Below, one piece after another: positions 17,661 through 25,943 of a stretch of 64,000 nucleotides of DNA. Below the pieces are notes generated by a model. The model saw nothing but the letters and a program-made list of their open reading frames with translations. It was not told the origin of the DNA and made no database searches. The position numbers and the translations under genes are program-made. Origin of the DNA: Sphingomonas sp. GM_Shp_1 (GTDB lineage: Bacteria > Pseudomonadota > Alphaproteobacteria > Sphingomonadales > Sphingomonadaceae); contig NZ_JALNUR010000014.1 in assembly GCF_026540895.1 (NCBI RefSeq), positions 21,168 to 85,167 of the forward strand, in the 5' to 3' direction. Numbering within the stretch: the first letter of the stretch is position 1; each line of letters begins with the position of its first letter.

Positions 17661-19640
17661 ATGACGATGCAGAAGGGGCAATTGCGTTCGGGCGCCGGGC
17701 GGCGGGCGGTTCTGGCGCTGGTTCTCGGCACGGTGGCGGCATGGCCGGTCATGGCGGAGGCGCGGCCCCGCATCCTGACTCCGATGAGCGCGCATGCCGT
17801 CCTCCAACGCGACCATCCGATCATCGTCGAGGGGCTCGGCGATGCGGGCGAGCGCGTCACCGTCAGGCTGGGGGACGGGAGCGCCGATGCCACCGCCGAC
17901 CGTCAGGGTCGCTGGCGCGCGACCCTGCCCGCCATGGCGGCGACGGCGACCCCGCTGACCCTGACCGCGACCGGCAAGGATGGCGCGGTCGATCGGATGG
18001 ACGATCTGCTGATCGGCGATGTCTGGCTGTGTTCGGGCCAGTCCAACATGGAATATCCGACCAAGCAGGCGCTGAACGGCGAGGGGCTGGTCGGCGGTTC
18101 GGCCAATGACCGCATCCGGTTGCTCGATATCGCGCATCATGTCGGACTGTCCGCCGACGAAATGCTGGAGAAGCGCCCCGTCTGGGCGGCGGCGGCTCCC
18201 GAGAGCGTCCGCGATTTCTCGGCCGCCTGCTATCTGATGGTCAAGGACCTTGCGATGAAGACGAACGTGCCGATGGGCGCGATCGATTCGAGCTGGGGCG
18301 GGACCAAGATCCTGCCCTGGATCGCTGGGGCCGACGCGCGCAAGCTGCCGGGCCTCTCCGCCGATGCCGATCTGCTGGCGCTCTATGCCCGCGACCATGC
18401 GGCGGGCTTGCGCGCCTTCGGCGATCGCTGGGGCCAGTGGTGGCGCAAGGCGAGCGGGACCTCGCGCGGGCAGGAACCGTGGAACGCGCCCGATCGGTTG
18501 ACATGGCAACCGGTGCCGAAGTTCGGCCCATGGGAGGAATGGGGCGTGCCTGCGCTGGCCGATTATAACGGCCTGGTCTGGTTCCGGCAGGGCTTCGACC
18601 TGCCCACCGCCCCGAGTGGCGACGGGGTGATCGAGCTGGGCGGCATCGATGAACTCGATACCGTCTGGGTCAATGGCGTGGTCGTCGGCGCGACCTTCGG
18701 CTGGGGCGATGTGCGACGCTACACCGTGCCGCGTGCCGCCTTGAAAAAGGGGCGCAACGAGATCGTCATCGGCCTGGGCGACACCTATGGCCCGGGCGGC
18801 ATGTTCGGGCCAGGCGACAAGATCCGGTTCACGCCCGCCGGCGGTCAGCCGATCCCGCTCGGCACGGGCTGGCGCTATTCCATCTACAAGGCGAACGACC
18901 AGAGTTATCCGCGCAGCCCTTGGGAAAGCCATGCGGGGCTCGGCACCCTCTATAACGGCATGATCGCGCCGCTGGGGCCGATCGGGTTGAAGGGCGTCGC
19001 CTGGTATCAGGGCGAGTCCGATGTCGGGCGCGCGGATTATGGCGACCGACTCGCTGCGTTGATGACCGGGTGGCGGCGGCAGTTCGGGGACGCGAACCTG
19101 CCCTTCCTGATCGTCCAACTCGCCAATTTCGGTGCGCCGCCGGTCAAGATCGAGGATAGCGGCTGGGCGGCGCTGCGAGAGACGCAACGTCTGGCGGTGC
19201 TTCGCGACGCGCACAGCGCATTGGCGACCACGGTCGATATCGGGGTACGCAACGACATCCACCCGGCCGACAAGAACGAGCTCGCCAAGCGGCTGGTCTT
19301 TGCGGAAACGCATCTGGAGGCGGGCGACCGCGCCAATGCCTCGGGCCCGATGATCGCCTCGGCGACGCGGGGCCAGGGCGAGGTGGTGCTGCGCTTTACG
19401 GGTGTGCAGGGGAGCCTGCATGCCTGGAGTGCGCCCGCGCCGATCGGGTTCGAGCTGTGCGATGCGAGCGCCTGTCGCTACGCCAGTGCGACGGTGAACG
19501 GCGCGGAGGTGCGGTTGGCCGGTGCGACGCCGGGCGATGTCCGCGTCCGCTATGCCTGGGCGGATGCGCCGGTCGTCAATTTCTATGACGAGGCCCCGCA
19601 TCCGGTGGTGCCGTTCGAGATGGCGATTAGCGGCCAGTAA
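17661..19640 (+). CDS. Sialate O-acetylesterase-type carbohydrate esterase
   Basis: A ~659-residue secreted esterase of the sialate O-acetylesterase (SASA) family, cleaving O-acetyl groups from sugars. The signal peptide ends near MAEARP. An N-terminal beta domain precedes the catalytic block WLCSGQSNMEYP with the nucleophilic Ser. A jelly-roll insert follows (PTAPSGDGVIELGGIDELDT), and the second catalytic block reads GVAWYQGESDVGRA, with NDIHPADKNELAKRL carrying the Asp/His pair. AGGAG lies 4 bases before ATG 17661; ATG 17667 is equally possible. No other polysaccharide gene is adjacent. Confidence 0.9.
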   Translation: MTMQKGQLRSGAGRRAVLALVLGTVAAWPVMAEARPRILTPMSAHAVLQRDHPIIVEGLGDAGERVTVRLGDGSADATADRQGRWRATLPAMAATATPLTLTATGKDGAVDRMDDLLIGDVWLCSGQSNMEYPTKQALNGEGLVGGSANDRIRLLDIAHHVGLSADEMLEKRPVWAAAAPESVRDFSAACYLMVKDLAMKTNVPMGAIDSSWGGTKILPWIAGADARKLPGLSADADLLALYARDHAAGLRAFGDRWGQWWRKASGTSRGQEPWNAPDRLTWQPVPKFGPWEEWGVPALADYNGLVWFRQGFDLPTAPSGDGVIELGGIDELDTVWVNGVVVGATFGWGDVRRYTVPRAALKKGRNEIVIGLGDTYGPGGMFGPGDKIRFTPAGGQPIPLGTGWRYSIYKANDQSYPRSPWESHAGLGTLYNGMIAPLGPIGLKGVAWYQGESDVGRADYGDRLAALMTGWRRQFGDANLPFLIVQLANFGAPPVKIEDSGWAALRETQRLAVLRDAHSALATTVDIGVRNDIHPADKNELAKRLVFAETHLEAGDRANASGPMIASATRGQGEVVLRFTGVQGSLHAWSAPAPIGFELCDASACRYASATVNGAEVRLAGATPGDVRVRYAWADAPVVNFYDEAPHPVVPFEMAISGQ

Positions 19641-19646
19641 AATACC

Positions 19647-19725
19647 CGTCGCCCCAGAGCAGGCTGGGGCCTTTTGCGGGGGAAGGTTGCCCTCTCCAAA
19701 GGCCCCAGCCTGCGCTGGGGCGACG
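19647..19725. repeat. Inverted-repeat element (GTCGCCCCAG type)
   Basis: CGTCGCCCCAGAGCAGGCTG and its near-perfect inverted copy CAGCCTGCGCTGGGGCGACG flank ~30 bases. It is a different family from the CCTCCCC elements and lies directly after the esterase stop. Confidence 0.8.
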
Positions 19726-19730
19726 GAACG

Positions 19731-19748
19731 GGCGGGAGAAATCCCGCC
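19731..19748 (+). other. Perfect hairpin with GAAA tetraloop
   Basis: GGCGGGA-GAAA-TCCCGCC is a 7-bp perfect stem closed by a GNRA tetraloop, upstream of the E1 alpha gene. It lacks a T run, so it is not a standard terminator. It may be a leader element of the operon mRNA. Confidence 0.4.
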
Positions 19749-19860
19749 AATTGAGGCGTTGCAGGGGTCAGCGCCCCCAAAAGGCGCTTGAAATAAAGTT
19801 CCATCAGGTTGAAAGATAGCAACGACCCGACGGAATCGGGCGAAGCGTTGAGGAGAGAGC

Positions 19861-21156
19861 ATGGCCGTGCCGCCAGAAGGCATTTCGCGCGCCAACCTGG
19901 CCCCGTTGCAACTGCACGTGCCCGAGCCGAAATTTCGGCCGGGCGATGCGGTCGACTTCGCCGGTGTCGAGGTTCCGCCCGCTGGCGCGCAACGCCGCCC
20001 GGACACCGCCGCGCCCGCCGACAGCTTTCATGAACTCAGCTATACGCTGATCCGCGTGCTGGATGACCAAGGCCGCGCGGTCGGTCCCTGGGACCCCAGG
20101 CTTTCGCCCGATGCCTTGCGCCGGATGCTGCGCCACATGGTGCTGCTCCGCGCCTTTGACGAGCGCATGTTCCGCGCGCAGCGCCAGGGCAAGACCAGCT
20201 TCTATATGAAGGCGCTGGGCGAGGAGGCGGTTGCCGTGGCCGCCGCCCATGCGCTGGATTATGAGGATATGTGCTTCCCCTCCTACCGCCAGCAGGGGCT
20301 GTTGATCGCGCGCGACTGGCCGCTCACCGACATGATGAACCAGATCTACTCCAACAGCGCGGACCGGCTGGGCGGCAAGCAATTGCCCATCATGTATTCG
20401 GCCAAGGAGGCGGGGTTCTTCTCGATCTCGGGCAATCTGACGACGCAGTACCCACAGGCAGTGGGCTGGGCGATGGCTTCCGCCGCCAAGGGCGATACCC
20501 GCATTGCAGCCGTGTGGTGTGGCGAGGGTTCGACGGCGGAGGGCGACTTCCACTCGGCCTGCACCTTCGCCGCCGTCTACCGCGCGCCCGTCGTGATGAA
20601 CGTCGTCAACAACCAATGGGCGATCTCCAGCTTTTCCGGTTTCGCGGGGGCGGAGGCGACGACCTTTGCCGCGCGGGCGATCGGCTATGGCCTTGCCGGG
20701 CTTCGGGTCGACGGCAATGACGCGCTGGCGGTCTATGCCGCCACCCAATGGGCCGCCGAGCGCGCGCGGACCAACCAGGGCGCGACGCTGATCGAGCATT
20801 TCACCTATCGCACCGAAGGCCATTCTACCTCGGACGACCCCACCCAATATCGCTCGGCGGGCGAGCCCACGGCGTGGCCGCTGGGCGATCCGATCCGGCG
20901 GTTGAAGGATCACCTGATTGCCCTGGGCGAATGGGACGAGGACCGCCACGCGGCCCAGGATCGCGAAGTCGCCGAGCAGGTCCGCGCCGCGCAAAAGGCG
21001 GCCGAGGCGAACGGCATATTGGGCCATGGCCTGCACCAGCCGCTCGACAGTATGTTCGACGGCGTGTTTGAGGAGATGCCCTGGCATTTGCGCGAGCAGC
21101 GCCAGCAGATGCTCGACGAGGAACAGGCGAGTGGGCGGCCATGGGCACGGAAATAA
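19861..21156 (+). CDS. Branched-chain 2-oxoacid dehydrogenase E1 alpha subunit
   Basis: A 431-residue thiamine-diphosphate subunit that decarboxylates the 2-oxo acids of Val, Leu and Ile. The cofactor motif is visible as CGEGSTAEGDFHSA...VVNNQWAIS (GDG-N type). The regulatory-loop region RTEGHSTSDDPTQYRS and the long N-terminal extension (~60 residues before LIRVLDDQGRAVG) match the BCKDH rather than the pyruvate dehydrogenase type. A GAGGAGAGAGC ribosome site precedes ATG 19861. E1 beta and E2 follow on the same strand; a repeat element sits between E1 alpha and E1 beta. Confidence 0.93.
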   Translation: MAVPPEGISRANLAPLQLHVPEPKFRPGDAVDFAGVEVPPAGAQRRPDTAAPADSFHELSYTLIRVLDDQGRAVGPWDPRLSPDALRRMLRHMVLLRAFDERMFRAQRQGKTSFYMKALGEEAVAVAAAHALDYEDMCFPSYRQQGLLIARDWPLTDMMNQIYSNSADRLGGKQLPIMYSAKEAGFFSISGNLTTQYPQAVGWAMASAAKGDTRIAAVWCGEGSTAEGDFHSACTFAAVYRAPVVMNVVNNQWAISSFSGFAGAEATTFAARAIGYGLAGLRVDGNDALAVYAATQWAAERARTNQGATLIEHFTYRTEGHSTSDDPTQYRSAGEPTAWPLGDPIRRLKDHLIALGEWDEDRHAAQDREVAEQVRAAQKAAEANGILGHGLHQPLDSMFDGVFEEMPWHLREQRQQMLDEEQASGRPWARK

Positions 21157-21168
21157 TGGCCGTCCCCT

Positions 21169-21296
21169 GTTCCCCGGCGAAGGCCGGGGCCCAGTCGCCT
21201 CGCAGCCTGTGGCGCGCCACGCCGCTGCGGGGGAGGCCAACCGCCGCGCGCCGCCGCGATGACACCGCAAATGGACCCCGGCCTTCGCCGGGGAAC
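21169..21296. repeat. Inverted-repeat element (CCCCGGCGAAGGCCGGGG type) inside an operon
   Basis: GTTCCCCGGCGAAGGCCGGG and its inverted copy CCCGGCCTTCGCCGGGGAAC enclose a ~80-base core. It lies in the E1 alpha-E1 beta spacer, so it is transcribed within the operon and may affect relative mRNA stability. Confidence 0.8.
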
Positions 21297-21319
21297 GGTG
21301 CTGGTAAGGGTTCTGTCCT

Positions 21320-22375
21320 GTGAACTACGTTACCGAAACCGCCCCCGAAACGGGCGAGACCACCCGCATGAACATGATCCAGGCGATCAACTCCGCCATG
21401 GACGTGGTCATGGCGCGCGACCCGGATGTGGTCGTGATGGGCGAGGATGTCGGCTATTTCGGCGGGGTCTTCCGCGCGACCGCTGGCTTGCAGAAGAAAT
21501 ATGGCAAGACCCGCGTCTTCGACACGCCGATCACCGAATGCGGTATCATCGGCGTCGCGGTCGGCATGGGCGCCTATGGCCTGCGCCCGGTGCCGGAGAT
21601 CCAGTTCGCCGACTATATCTACCCCGCGCTCGACCAGCTGGTCAGCGAGGCGGCGCGGTTGCGCTATCGCTCGGCGGGCGAGTTCACCGCGCCGATCACG
21701 GTGCGCTCGCCCTTTGGCGGCGGCATCTTCGGCGGACAGACGCACAGCCAGTCGCCCGAGGGCATCTTCACCCATGTCTCGGGCATCAAGACGGTGATCC
21801 CCGCGACGCCCTATGACGCCAAGGGCCTGTTGATCGCCGCGATCGAGGACAATGACCCCGTCCTCTTCTTCGAGCCCAAGCGCATCTATAACGGCCCCTT
21901 CAACGGCCATTGGGATCGCCCGGCGGAGAACTGGTCCAAGCATCCCGGCGGCGAGGTCCCGACCGGATACTACAAGATTCCCCTCGGCAGGGCGGCGACC
22001 GTGCGCGAAGGCGAAGCGGTGACGATCCTCTGCTACGGCACGATGGTCCATGTCTGTGCCGCGGTGGTCGCCGATATGGGTGTGGATGCCGAGATCATCG
22101 ACCTGCGCACCCTCGTGCCGCTCGACATCGAGGCGATCGAGGCGTCGGTGAAGAAGACCGGCCGCTGCATGATCGTGCACGAGGCGACGCGCACCGGCGG
22201 CTATGGCGCGGAGCTGTCCGCGCTGGTCCAGGAACGCTGCTTCTATCATCTCGAAGCGCCGATCGCGCGTGTGACCGGCTTCGACACGCCTTATCCGCAC
22301 AGCCTGGAATGGGCCTATTTCCCCGGCCCGGTCCGCATCGGCCAGGCGCTCAAGACCTTGTTGAAGGACGCCTGA
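21320..22375 (+). CDS. Branched-chain 2-oxoacid dehydrogenase E1 beta subunit
   Basis: A 351-residue transketolase-like beta subunit. Family signatures are VVVMGEDVGYFGGVFRATAG, DTPITECGIIGVAVGMGAYG, PEIQFADYIYPALDQL and the C-terminal GYGAELSALVQERCF. It starts at GTG 21320 with AAGGG nine bases before; an internal ATG at 21368 (MNMIQAINSAMD) is the alternative but lacks a ribosome site. With E1 alpha it forms the alpha2-beta2 decarboxylase. One base separates its stop from the E2 start. Confidence 0.93.
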   Translation: MNYVTETAPETGETTRMNMIQAINSAMDVVMARDPDVVVMGEDVGYFGGVFRATAGLQKKYGKTRVFDTPITECGIIGVAVGMGAYGLRPVPEIQFADYIYPALDQLVSEAARLRYRSAGEFTAPITVRSPFGGGIFGGQTHSQSPEGIFTHVSGIKTVIPATPYDAKGLLIAAIEDNDPVLFFEPKRIYNGPFNGHWDRPAENWSKHPGGEVPTGYYKIPLGRAATVREGEAVTILCYGTMVHVCAAVVADMGVDAEIIDLRTLVPLDIEAIEASVKKTGRCMIVHEATRTGGYGAELSALVQERCFYHLEAPIARVTGFDTPYPHSLEWAYFPGPVRIGQALKTLLKDA

Positions 22376-22376
22376 C

Positions 22377-23675
22377 ATGGCCCGTTTCACCTTCCGCCTG
22401 CCCGACATCGGCGAAGGCATCTCCGAGGCCGAGATCGTCGCCTGGCATGTGAAGCTCGGCGATCGGGTCGAGGAGGACCAGTCGGTCGCCGACATGATGA
22501 CCGACAAGGCGACGGTCGAGATGGAATCGCCGGTGTCGGGCATTGTCGTCGAACTGGCGGGCGAGGTCGGGGACCAGGTGCCGATCGGATCGGCGCTGAT
22601 GGTGATCGAGACGGATGCGGTGGAAGGGGCGGTATCGCCCGCGACCGAGGAAGCCGTGCTGGAAGCCGAAAATCCCGGCGTCGAAGAAGCGCAAACTCCC
22701 TCTCCCCTTGTGGGAGAGGGGCGGGGTGAGGGGGAGCCGCAAGCGACGTCCCCCGTGGCCACCCCTCACCCCGACCCTCTCCCACAAGGGGAGAGGGAGC
22801 AGAAGAAGGTGCTCGCATCCCCGGCCGTTCGTGCCCGTGCGCTGGACCTGGGTATCGACTTGGCCAGCGTGAAACCGGCCGAGGGCGACCGTGTCCGCCA
22901 TTCGGACCTCGATGCTTTCCTCCGTTATGGCTCCGCGCAGGGATACACCCCCGCCCGCAGCCCCCGCGCCGACGAGCAGGTGCGCGTCATCGGCATGCGC
23001 CGCCGCATCGCCGAGAACATGACCGCCTCCAAGCGCGCCATCCCGCACTTCACCTATGTCGAGGAAATCGACGTCACCGCGCTGGAAGAGACGCGCGCGC
23101 AGTTGAACGCCGGGCGGGGCGACCGGCCCAAGCTGACGCTGCTCCCGCTCCTGATCGTCGCGATCTGCAAGACCTTGCCCGACTTCCCGATGCTCAACGC
23201 CCGCTATGACGACGAGGCGGGCGTGGTGCACCGATCGGGCGCGGTGCATATGGGCATGGCGACGCAGACCCCGGCCGGGCTGATGGTCCCCGTCATCCGC
23301 AACGCCGAGAGCCGCAATGTCTGGCAGCTCGCGACCGAGATCGCGCGGCTGGCCGATGCGGCGCGTGGCGGAAACATCGCCAGCGGCGACATGGGCGGCG
23401 GCACGATCACGCTCACCTCGCTGGGGCCGCTGGGCGGGATTGCGACGACGCCGGTCATCAACCGGCCCGAGGTGGCGATCATCGGCCCCAACCGCATCGT
23501 CGAGCGTCCGGTCTTCCGTTCGAACGGGCGCGGGGGGGAGACGATCGCGCGGGCCAAGCTGATGAACCTGTCGATCAGTTGCGACCACCGGGTGGTCGAC
23601 GGCTATGACGCCGCGAGCTATGTCCAGGCGTTGAAGCAGTTGCTGGAGACGCCGGTGATGCTGTTCGCGGATTAA
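22377..23675 (+). CDS. Branched-chain 2-oxoacid dehydrogenase E2 (dihydrolipoyl acyltransferase)
   Basis: A 432-residue E2 core enzyme that takes the acyl group from E1 to CoA. Domains in order: lipoyl domain (1-85) with lipoyl Lys44 in TDKATVEMESPVSG; linker; peripheral-subunit-binding domain (~147-185, ASPAVRARALDLGIDLASVK); catalytic domain (~200-432) with SCDHRVVDGYDAA carrying the HxxxDG site. Odd feature: linker residues ~107-141 (SPLVGEGRGEG to HPDPLPQGERE) are the translation of an inverted-repeat element inserted in frame. No E3 gene is nearby, so lipoamide dehydrogenase must be encoded elsewhere. Confidence 0.94.
   Translation: MARFTFRLPDIGEGISEAEIVAWHVKLGDRVEEDQSVADMMTDKATVEMESPVSGIVVELAGEVGDQVPIGSALMVIETDAVEGAVSPATEEAVLEAENPGVEEAQTPSPLVGEGRGEGEPQATSPVATPHPDPLPQGEREQKKVLASPAVRARALDLGIDLASVKPAEGDRVRHSDLDAFLRYGSAQGYTPARSPRADEQVRVIGMRRRIAENMTASKRAIPHFTYVEEIDVTALEETRAQLNAGRGDRPKLTLLPLLIVAICKTLPDFPMLNARYDDEAGVVHRSGAVHMGMATQTPAGLMVPVIRNAESRNVWQLATEIARLADAARGGNIASGDMGGGTITLTSLGPLGGIATTPVINRPEVAIIGPNRIVERPVFRSNGRGGETIARAKLMNLSISCDHRVVDGYDAASYVQALKQLLETPVMLFAD
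22696..22799. repeat. REP-like inverted repeat inside the E2 coding sequence
   Basis: CTCCCTCTCCCCTTGTGGGA and the inverted copy TCCCACAAGGGGAGAGGGAG are perfect arms, with an inner GGGGTGAGGG / CCCTCACCCC pair. It is read in frame as the E2 interdomain linker. Confidence 0.9.
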
Positions 23676-23689
23676 GGGGTTCCCTTGGC

Positions 23690-23755
23690 CTTCTATTTCG
23701 CTCAGGCTGAACGGGGTTAGGGCCAAAGCTCCGTTCACGCTGAGCGAAGTCGAAG
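23690..23755. repeat. Inverted-repeat element (TTCGCTCAGnnTGAACGG type)
   Basis: CTTCTATTTCGCTCAGGCTG and, inverted, CTTCGACTTCGCTCAGCGTG (each continuing to TGAACGG) flank a short core after the E2 gene. A single arm of the same family lies at 31785. Confidence 0.8.
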
Positions 23756-23812
23756 CGCACGCGTGAACCTATCCACCGGGCGGGCGTCCTACATCGAAAG
23801 CAGGAGGGCGGA

Positions 23813-24043
23813 ATGCGCGGCATGATGGCAGGATCGGTCGATGTCTCTTCGGACGGCGTGGTCAACGGAATGATCGGCGGAGACGTGATCGTGGCGCCCG
23901 GTGTCCGCGCCGTCATCAACGGAATGGTCGCGGGCGACGTCGTCGTCGAGCGCGGGGCCGAGGTCCGGATCAGCGGCATGGTCGCAGGGCGCGTGATCAA
24001 TCGCGGTGGCGTGGTCGAGGTGAGCGGGATGGTCACCGGGTAA
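23813..24043 (+). CDS. Mini-bactofilin-like repeat protein
   Basis: A 76-residue protein made of about four ~18-residue repeats of the form VxGMVxGDVVVxxGAxVxI (VVNGMIGGDVIVAPG, VINGMVAGDVVVERG, RISGMVAGRVINRGG, VSGMVTG). This pattern predicts a small right-handed beta-helix as in bactofilins (polymer-forming DUF583), though a full bactofilin core is about twice as long. A strong AGGAGGG site five bases before the ATG supports a real gene. It probably self-assembles or caps a polymer; function unproven. It sits between the E2 gene and rarD. Confidence 0.7.
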   Translation: MRGMMAGSVDVSSDGVVNGMIGGDVIVAPGVRAVINGMVAGDVVVERGAEVRISGMVAGRVINRGGVVEVSGMVTG

Positions 24044-24072
24044 CGCCCCGGCTTGCCTTCCCGCGTCCAAGC

Positions 24073-24981
24073 GTGGACATGGGCGGCATGACGACCGACC
24101 GCACCGCACGCACCGGCCTGTTGCTCGGCATCGGGGCCTATATCAGCTGGGGCATATTGCCGCTGTATCTGAAGCTGTTGAAGGGGGTGCCCGCGCTTCA
24201 GGTGCTGGCGCATCGTATCCTCTGGTCGCTGCTGCTGCTCGCCGTGGTGGTGCTGATCGCCAAGCGTGGAGCCGCGATTCGGGCGGCGGCGCGGGGGCGA
24301 ACCCTGTTGCTGCTCTGTGCCAGTGCGGCGCTGATCGCTATCAATTGGCTGGTCTATATCTGGTCGGTTCAGCACAATCATGTGCTGGAGGCGAGCCTGG
24401 GTTACTTCATCAACCCGCTGGTCAATGTCGGGCTGGGCGTCGCCCTGCTCGGCGAGCGGATTCGGCGGGGGCAGGCGGTGGCGGTCGGCATCGCCGCCAT
24501 CGGGGTCGCTGTGCTGGCGATCAGCGGCGGCGGGGCCATCGGCATCTCGCTCGCGCTGGCGCTGTCATTCGGCTTCTACGGTTTCGTCCGCAAGATCGCG
24601 GCCATCGATGCGCTGGGTGGCCTGACGGTCGAGACCCTGTTGCTGGCGGCTCCTGCGCTGGCGGTGCTGTTCCATGCCAGCGCAAACGGCACGGCGGCGT
24701 TCGGGGTGGACCGGCATCTCGACATGCTGCTGATCCTGGCGGGAGCGGTGACGGCGGCGCCCTTGCTGATGTTCGCAGCGGCGGCGCGGCGGATGCGGTA
24801 TACGACGCTGGGGCTGCTGCAATATATCGCCCCCACCCTGCAATTCGCGCAGGCGGTGCTGCTGTTCGGTGAGCCGCTCAAGCCCGTCCATATCGTCACC
24901 TTCGCGCTGATCTGGACGGGTTGTGCGCTCTACGCCTTCGACAGTGTGCGGGGGAGCCGGACGCCGGTTACGGCGGAATAG
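24073..24981 (+). CDS. rarD: EamA/RarD-family membrane transporter
   Basis: A ~300-residue inner-membrane protein with about ten helices in two EamA repeats. RarD landmarks are GIGAYISWGILPLYLKLL, HRILWSLLLL, INWLVYIWSVQHNHVLEASL (with GYFINPL), LSFGFYGFVRK and the C-terminal TTLGLLQYIAPTLQF. The frame opens at GTG 24073; ATG 24088 (MTTDRTARTGLLLG) gives the usual family length and is the better start by comparison. The exported substrate is unknown. Confidence 0.88.
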   Translation: MDMGGMTTDRTARTGLLLGIGAYISWGILPLYLKLLKGVPALQVLAHRILWSLLLLAVVVLIAKRGAAIRAAARGRTLLLLCASAALIAINWLVYIWSVQHNHVLEASLGYFINPLVNVGLGVALLGERIRRGQAVAVGIAAIGVAVLAISGGGAIGISLALALSFGFYGFVRKIAAIDALGGLTVETLLLAAPALAVLFHASANGTAAFGVDRHLDMLLILAGAVTAAPLLMFAAAARRMRYTTLGLLQYIAPTLQFAQAVLLFGEPLKPVHIVTFALIWTGCALYAFDSVRGSRTPVTAE

Positions 24982-24982
24982 G

Positions 24983-25130
24983 TTCGCGCGGAGGCGCGGA
25001 GACGCGGAGGTGTCTCGCCCAGCCGCAGGCTGCCTGTTTCAACAACCAAGAGGCTTCGTCTGCCGATCGAGATGAAAGTCGTCAGCACGGCGCGTCCAGA
25101 CACCTCCGCGTCTCCGCGTCTCCGCGCGAA
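24983..25130. repeat. Long inverted-repeat element (GCGGAGACGCGGAGG type)
   Basis: TTCGCGCGGAGGCGCGGAGA (continuing CGCGGAGGTGTCT) and its inverted copy ending TCTCCGCGCGAA flank ~80 bases. It lies between the convergent rarD and SDR genes and may act as a bidirectional end. Confidence 0.85.
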
Positions 25131-25137
25131 CAAAAAC

Positions 25138-25917
25138 CTAGCGCCGCCCGCTCTGCAATTTCGCCACTGCCCGCCGGAGTACGCCGCGCGGCGCTACCCT
25201 GGTGCTGGCGGCGGTCAGGCGGTTGAGCAGTCCCGACACCATCACCGCCTGCCCTCGCTCCAGCGCCGCCAGCCCGTCGCGCACCACCTGTTCGGAATCC
25301 GAGGCGAAACGGGTGAACAGCGGCGTCTCGGCCATCCCTGCGACATCGGCGAACTCGGTCCTGGTCGGCCCCGGACACAGGGCGGTGACGGTCACGCCCC
25401 GGCCCTTCACCTCCTCGTGCAACGCCTCGGAGAAATGCAGTACGAACGCCTTGCTGGCATAATAGACCGCCATATAGGGCCCCGGCTGAAAGGCGGCGGT
25501 GGAGGCGACGTTCAGCACGCGCCCGCGCCCGCGCGCCAGCATGGGTGGGATCAGCGCATGGGTCAGCGTCACCAGCGCGCGGATGTTGAGGTCGATCATC
25601 CCCGTCTGCGTCGCCAGGTCGCTGTCGGCGAAGTCGCCCAACGCGCCGAACCCGGCATTGTTGATCAGCGTGTCGACCGACAGGCCATGGTCGGCGACCC
25701 CGTCGAGCAGCGCCTTCACCCCCTCCGGCCGTCCCAGATCGGCGGAGACGACATGCACCGCCACGCCCGGTCGCTGCGCCAGTTCGGTCGCCAGCGCCGC
25801 CAGCCGGTCGGTCCGCCGGGCGGTCAGGACCAGCGTGACGGGCTTCTTCGCCAGCGCCCGCGCGAAATCCGCGCCCAGCCCGGCGGAGGCTCCGGTGATC
25901 AGGATAGTGTCGGTCAT
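25138..25917 (-). CDS. Short-chain dehydrogenase/reductase (classical SDR)
   Basis: A 259-residue NAD(P)-dependent oxidoreductase. It shows TGASAGLG for the cofactor, NNAG, the catalytic Ser in NVASTAAFQPG and the YYASK motif. Arg residues just after the first strand (TARRTDR) suggest NADPH. The start at 25917 has GGGAG 8 bases upstream; the frame extends to 26103 but overlaps the next gene without homology. Substrate unknown. It lies 26 bases downstream of the glucan hydrolase gene on the same strand. Confidence 0.9.
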   Translation of the reverse strand: MTDTILITGASAGLGADFARALAKKPVTLVLTARRTDRLAALATELAQRPGVAVHVVSADLGRPEGVKALLDGVADHGLSVDTLINNAGFGALGDFADSDLATQTGMIDLNIRALVTLTHALIPPMLARGRGRVLNVASTAAFQPGPYMAVYYASKAFVLHFSEALHEEVKGRGVTVTALCPGPTRTEFADVAGMAETPLFTRFASDSEQVVRDGLAALERGQAVMVSGLLNRLTAASTRVAPRGVLRRAVAKLQSGRR

Positions 25918-25943
25918 CGCCGCGCTCCCAACAGGGGCGGCGG

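Noticed and set aside
19731..19748. Intrinsic terminator after the esterase gene
   Set aside because: The hairpin is perfect but is followed by AATTGAGG and not by a T run.
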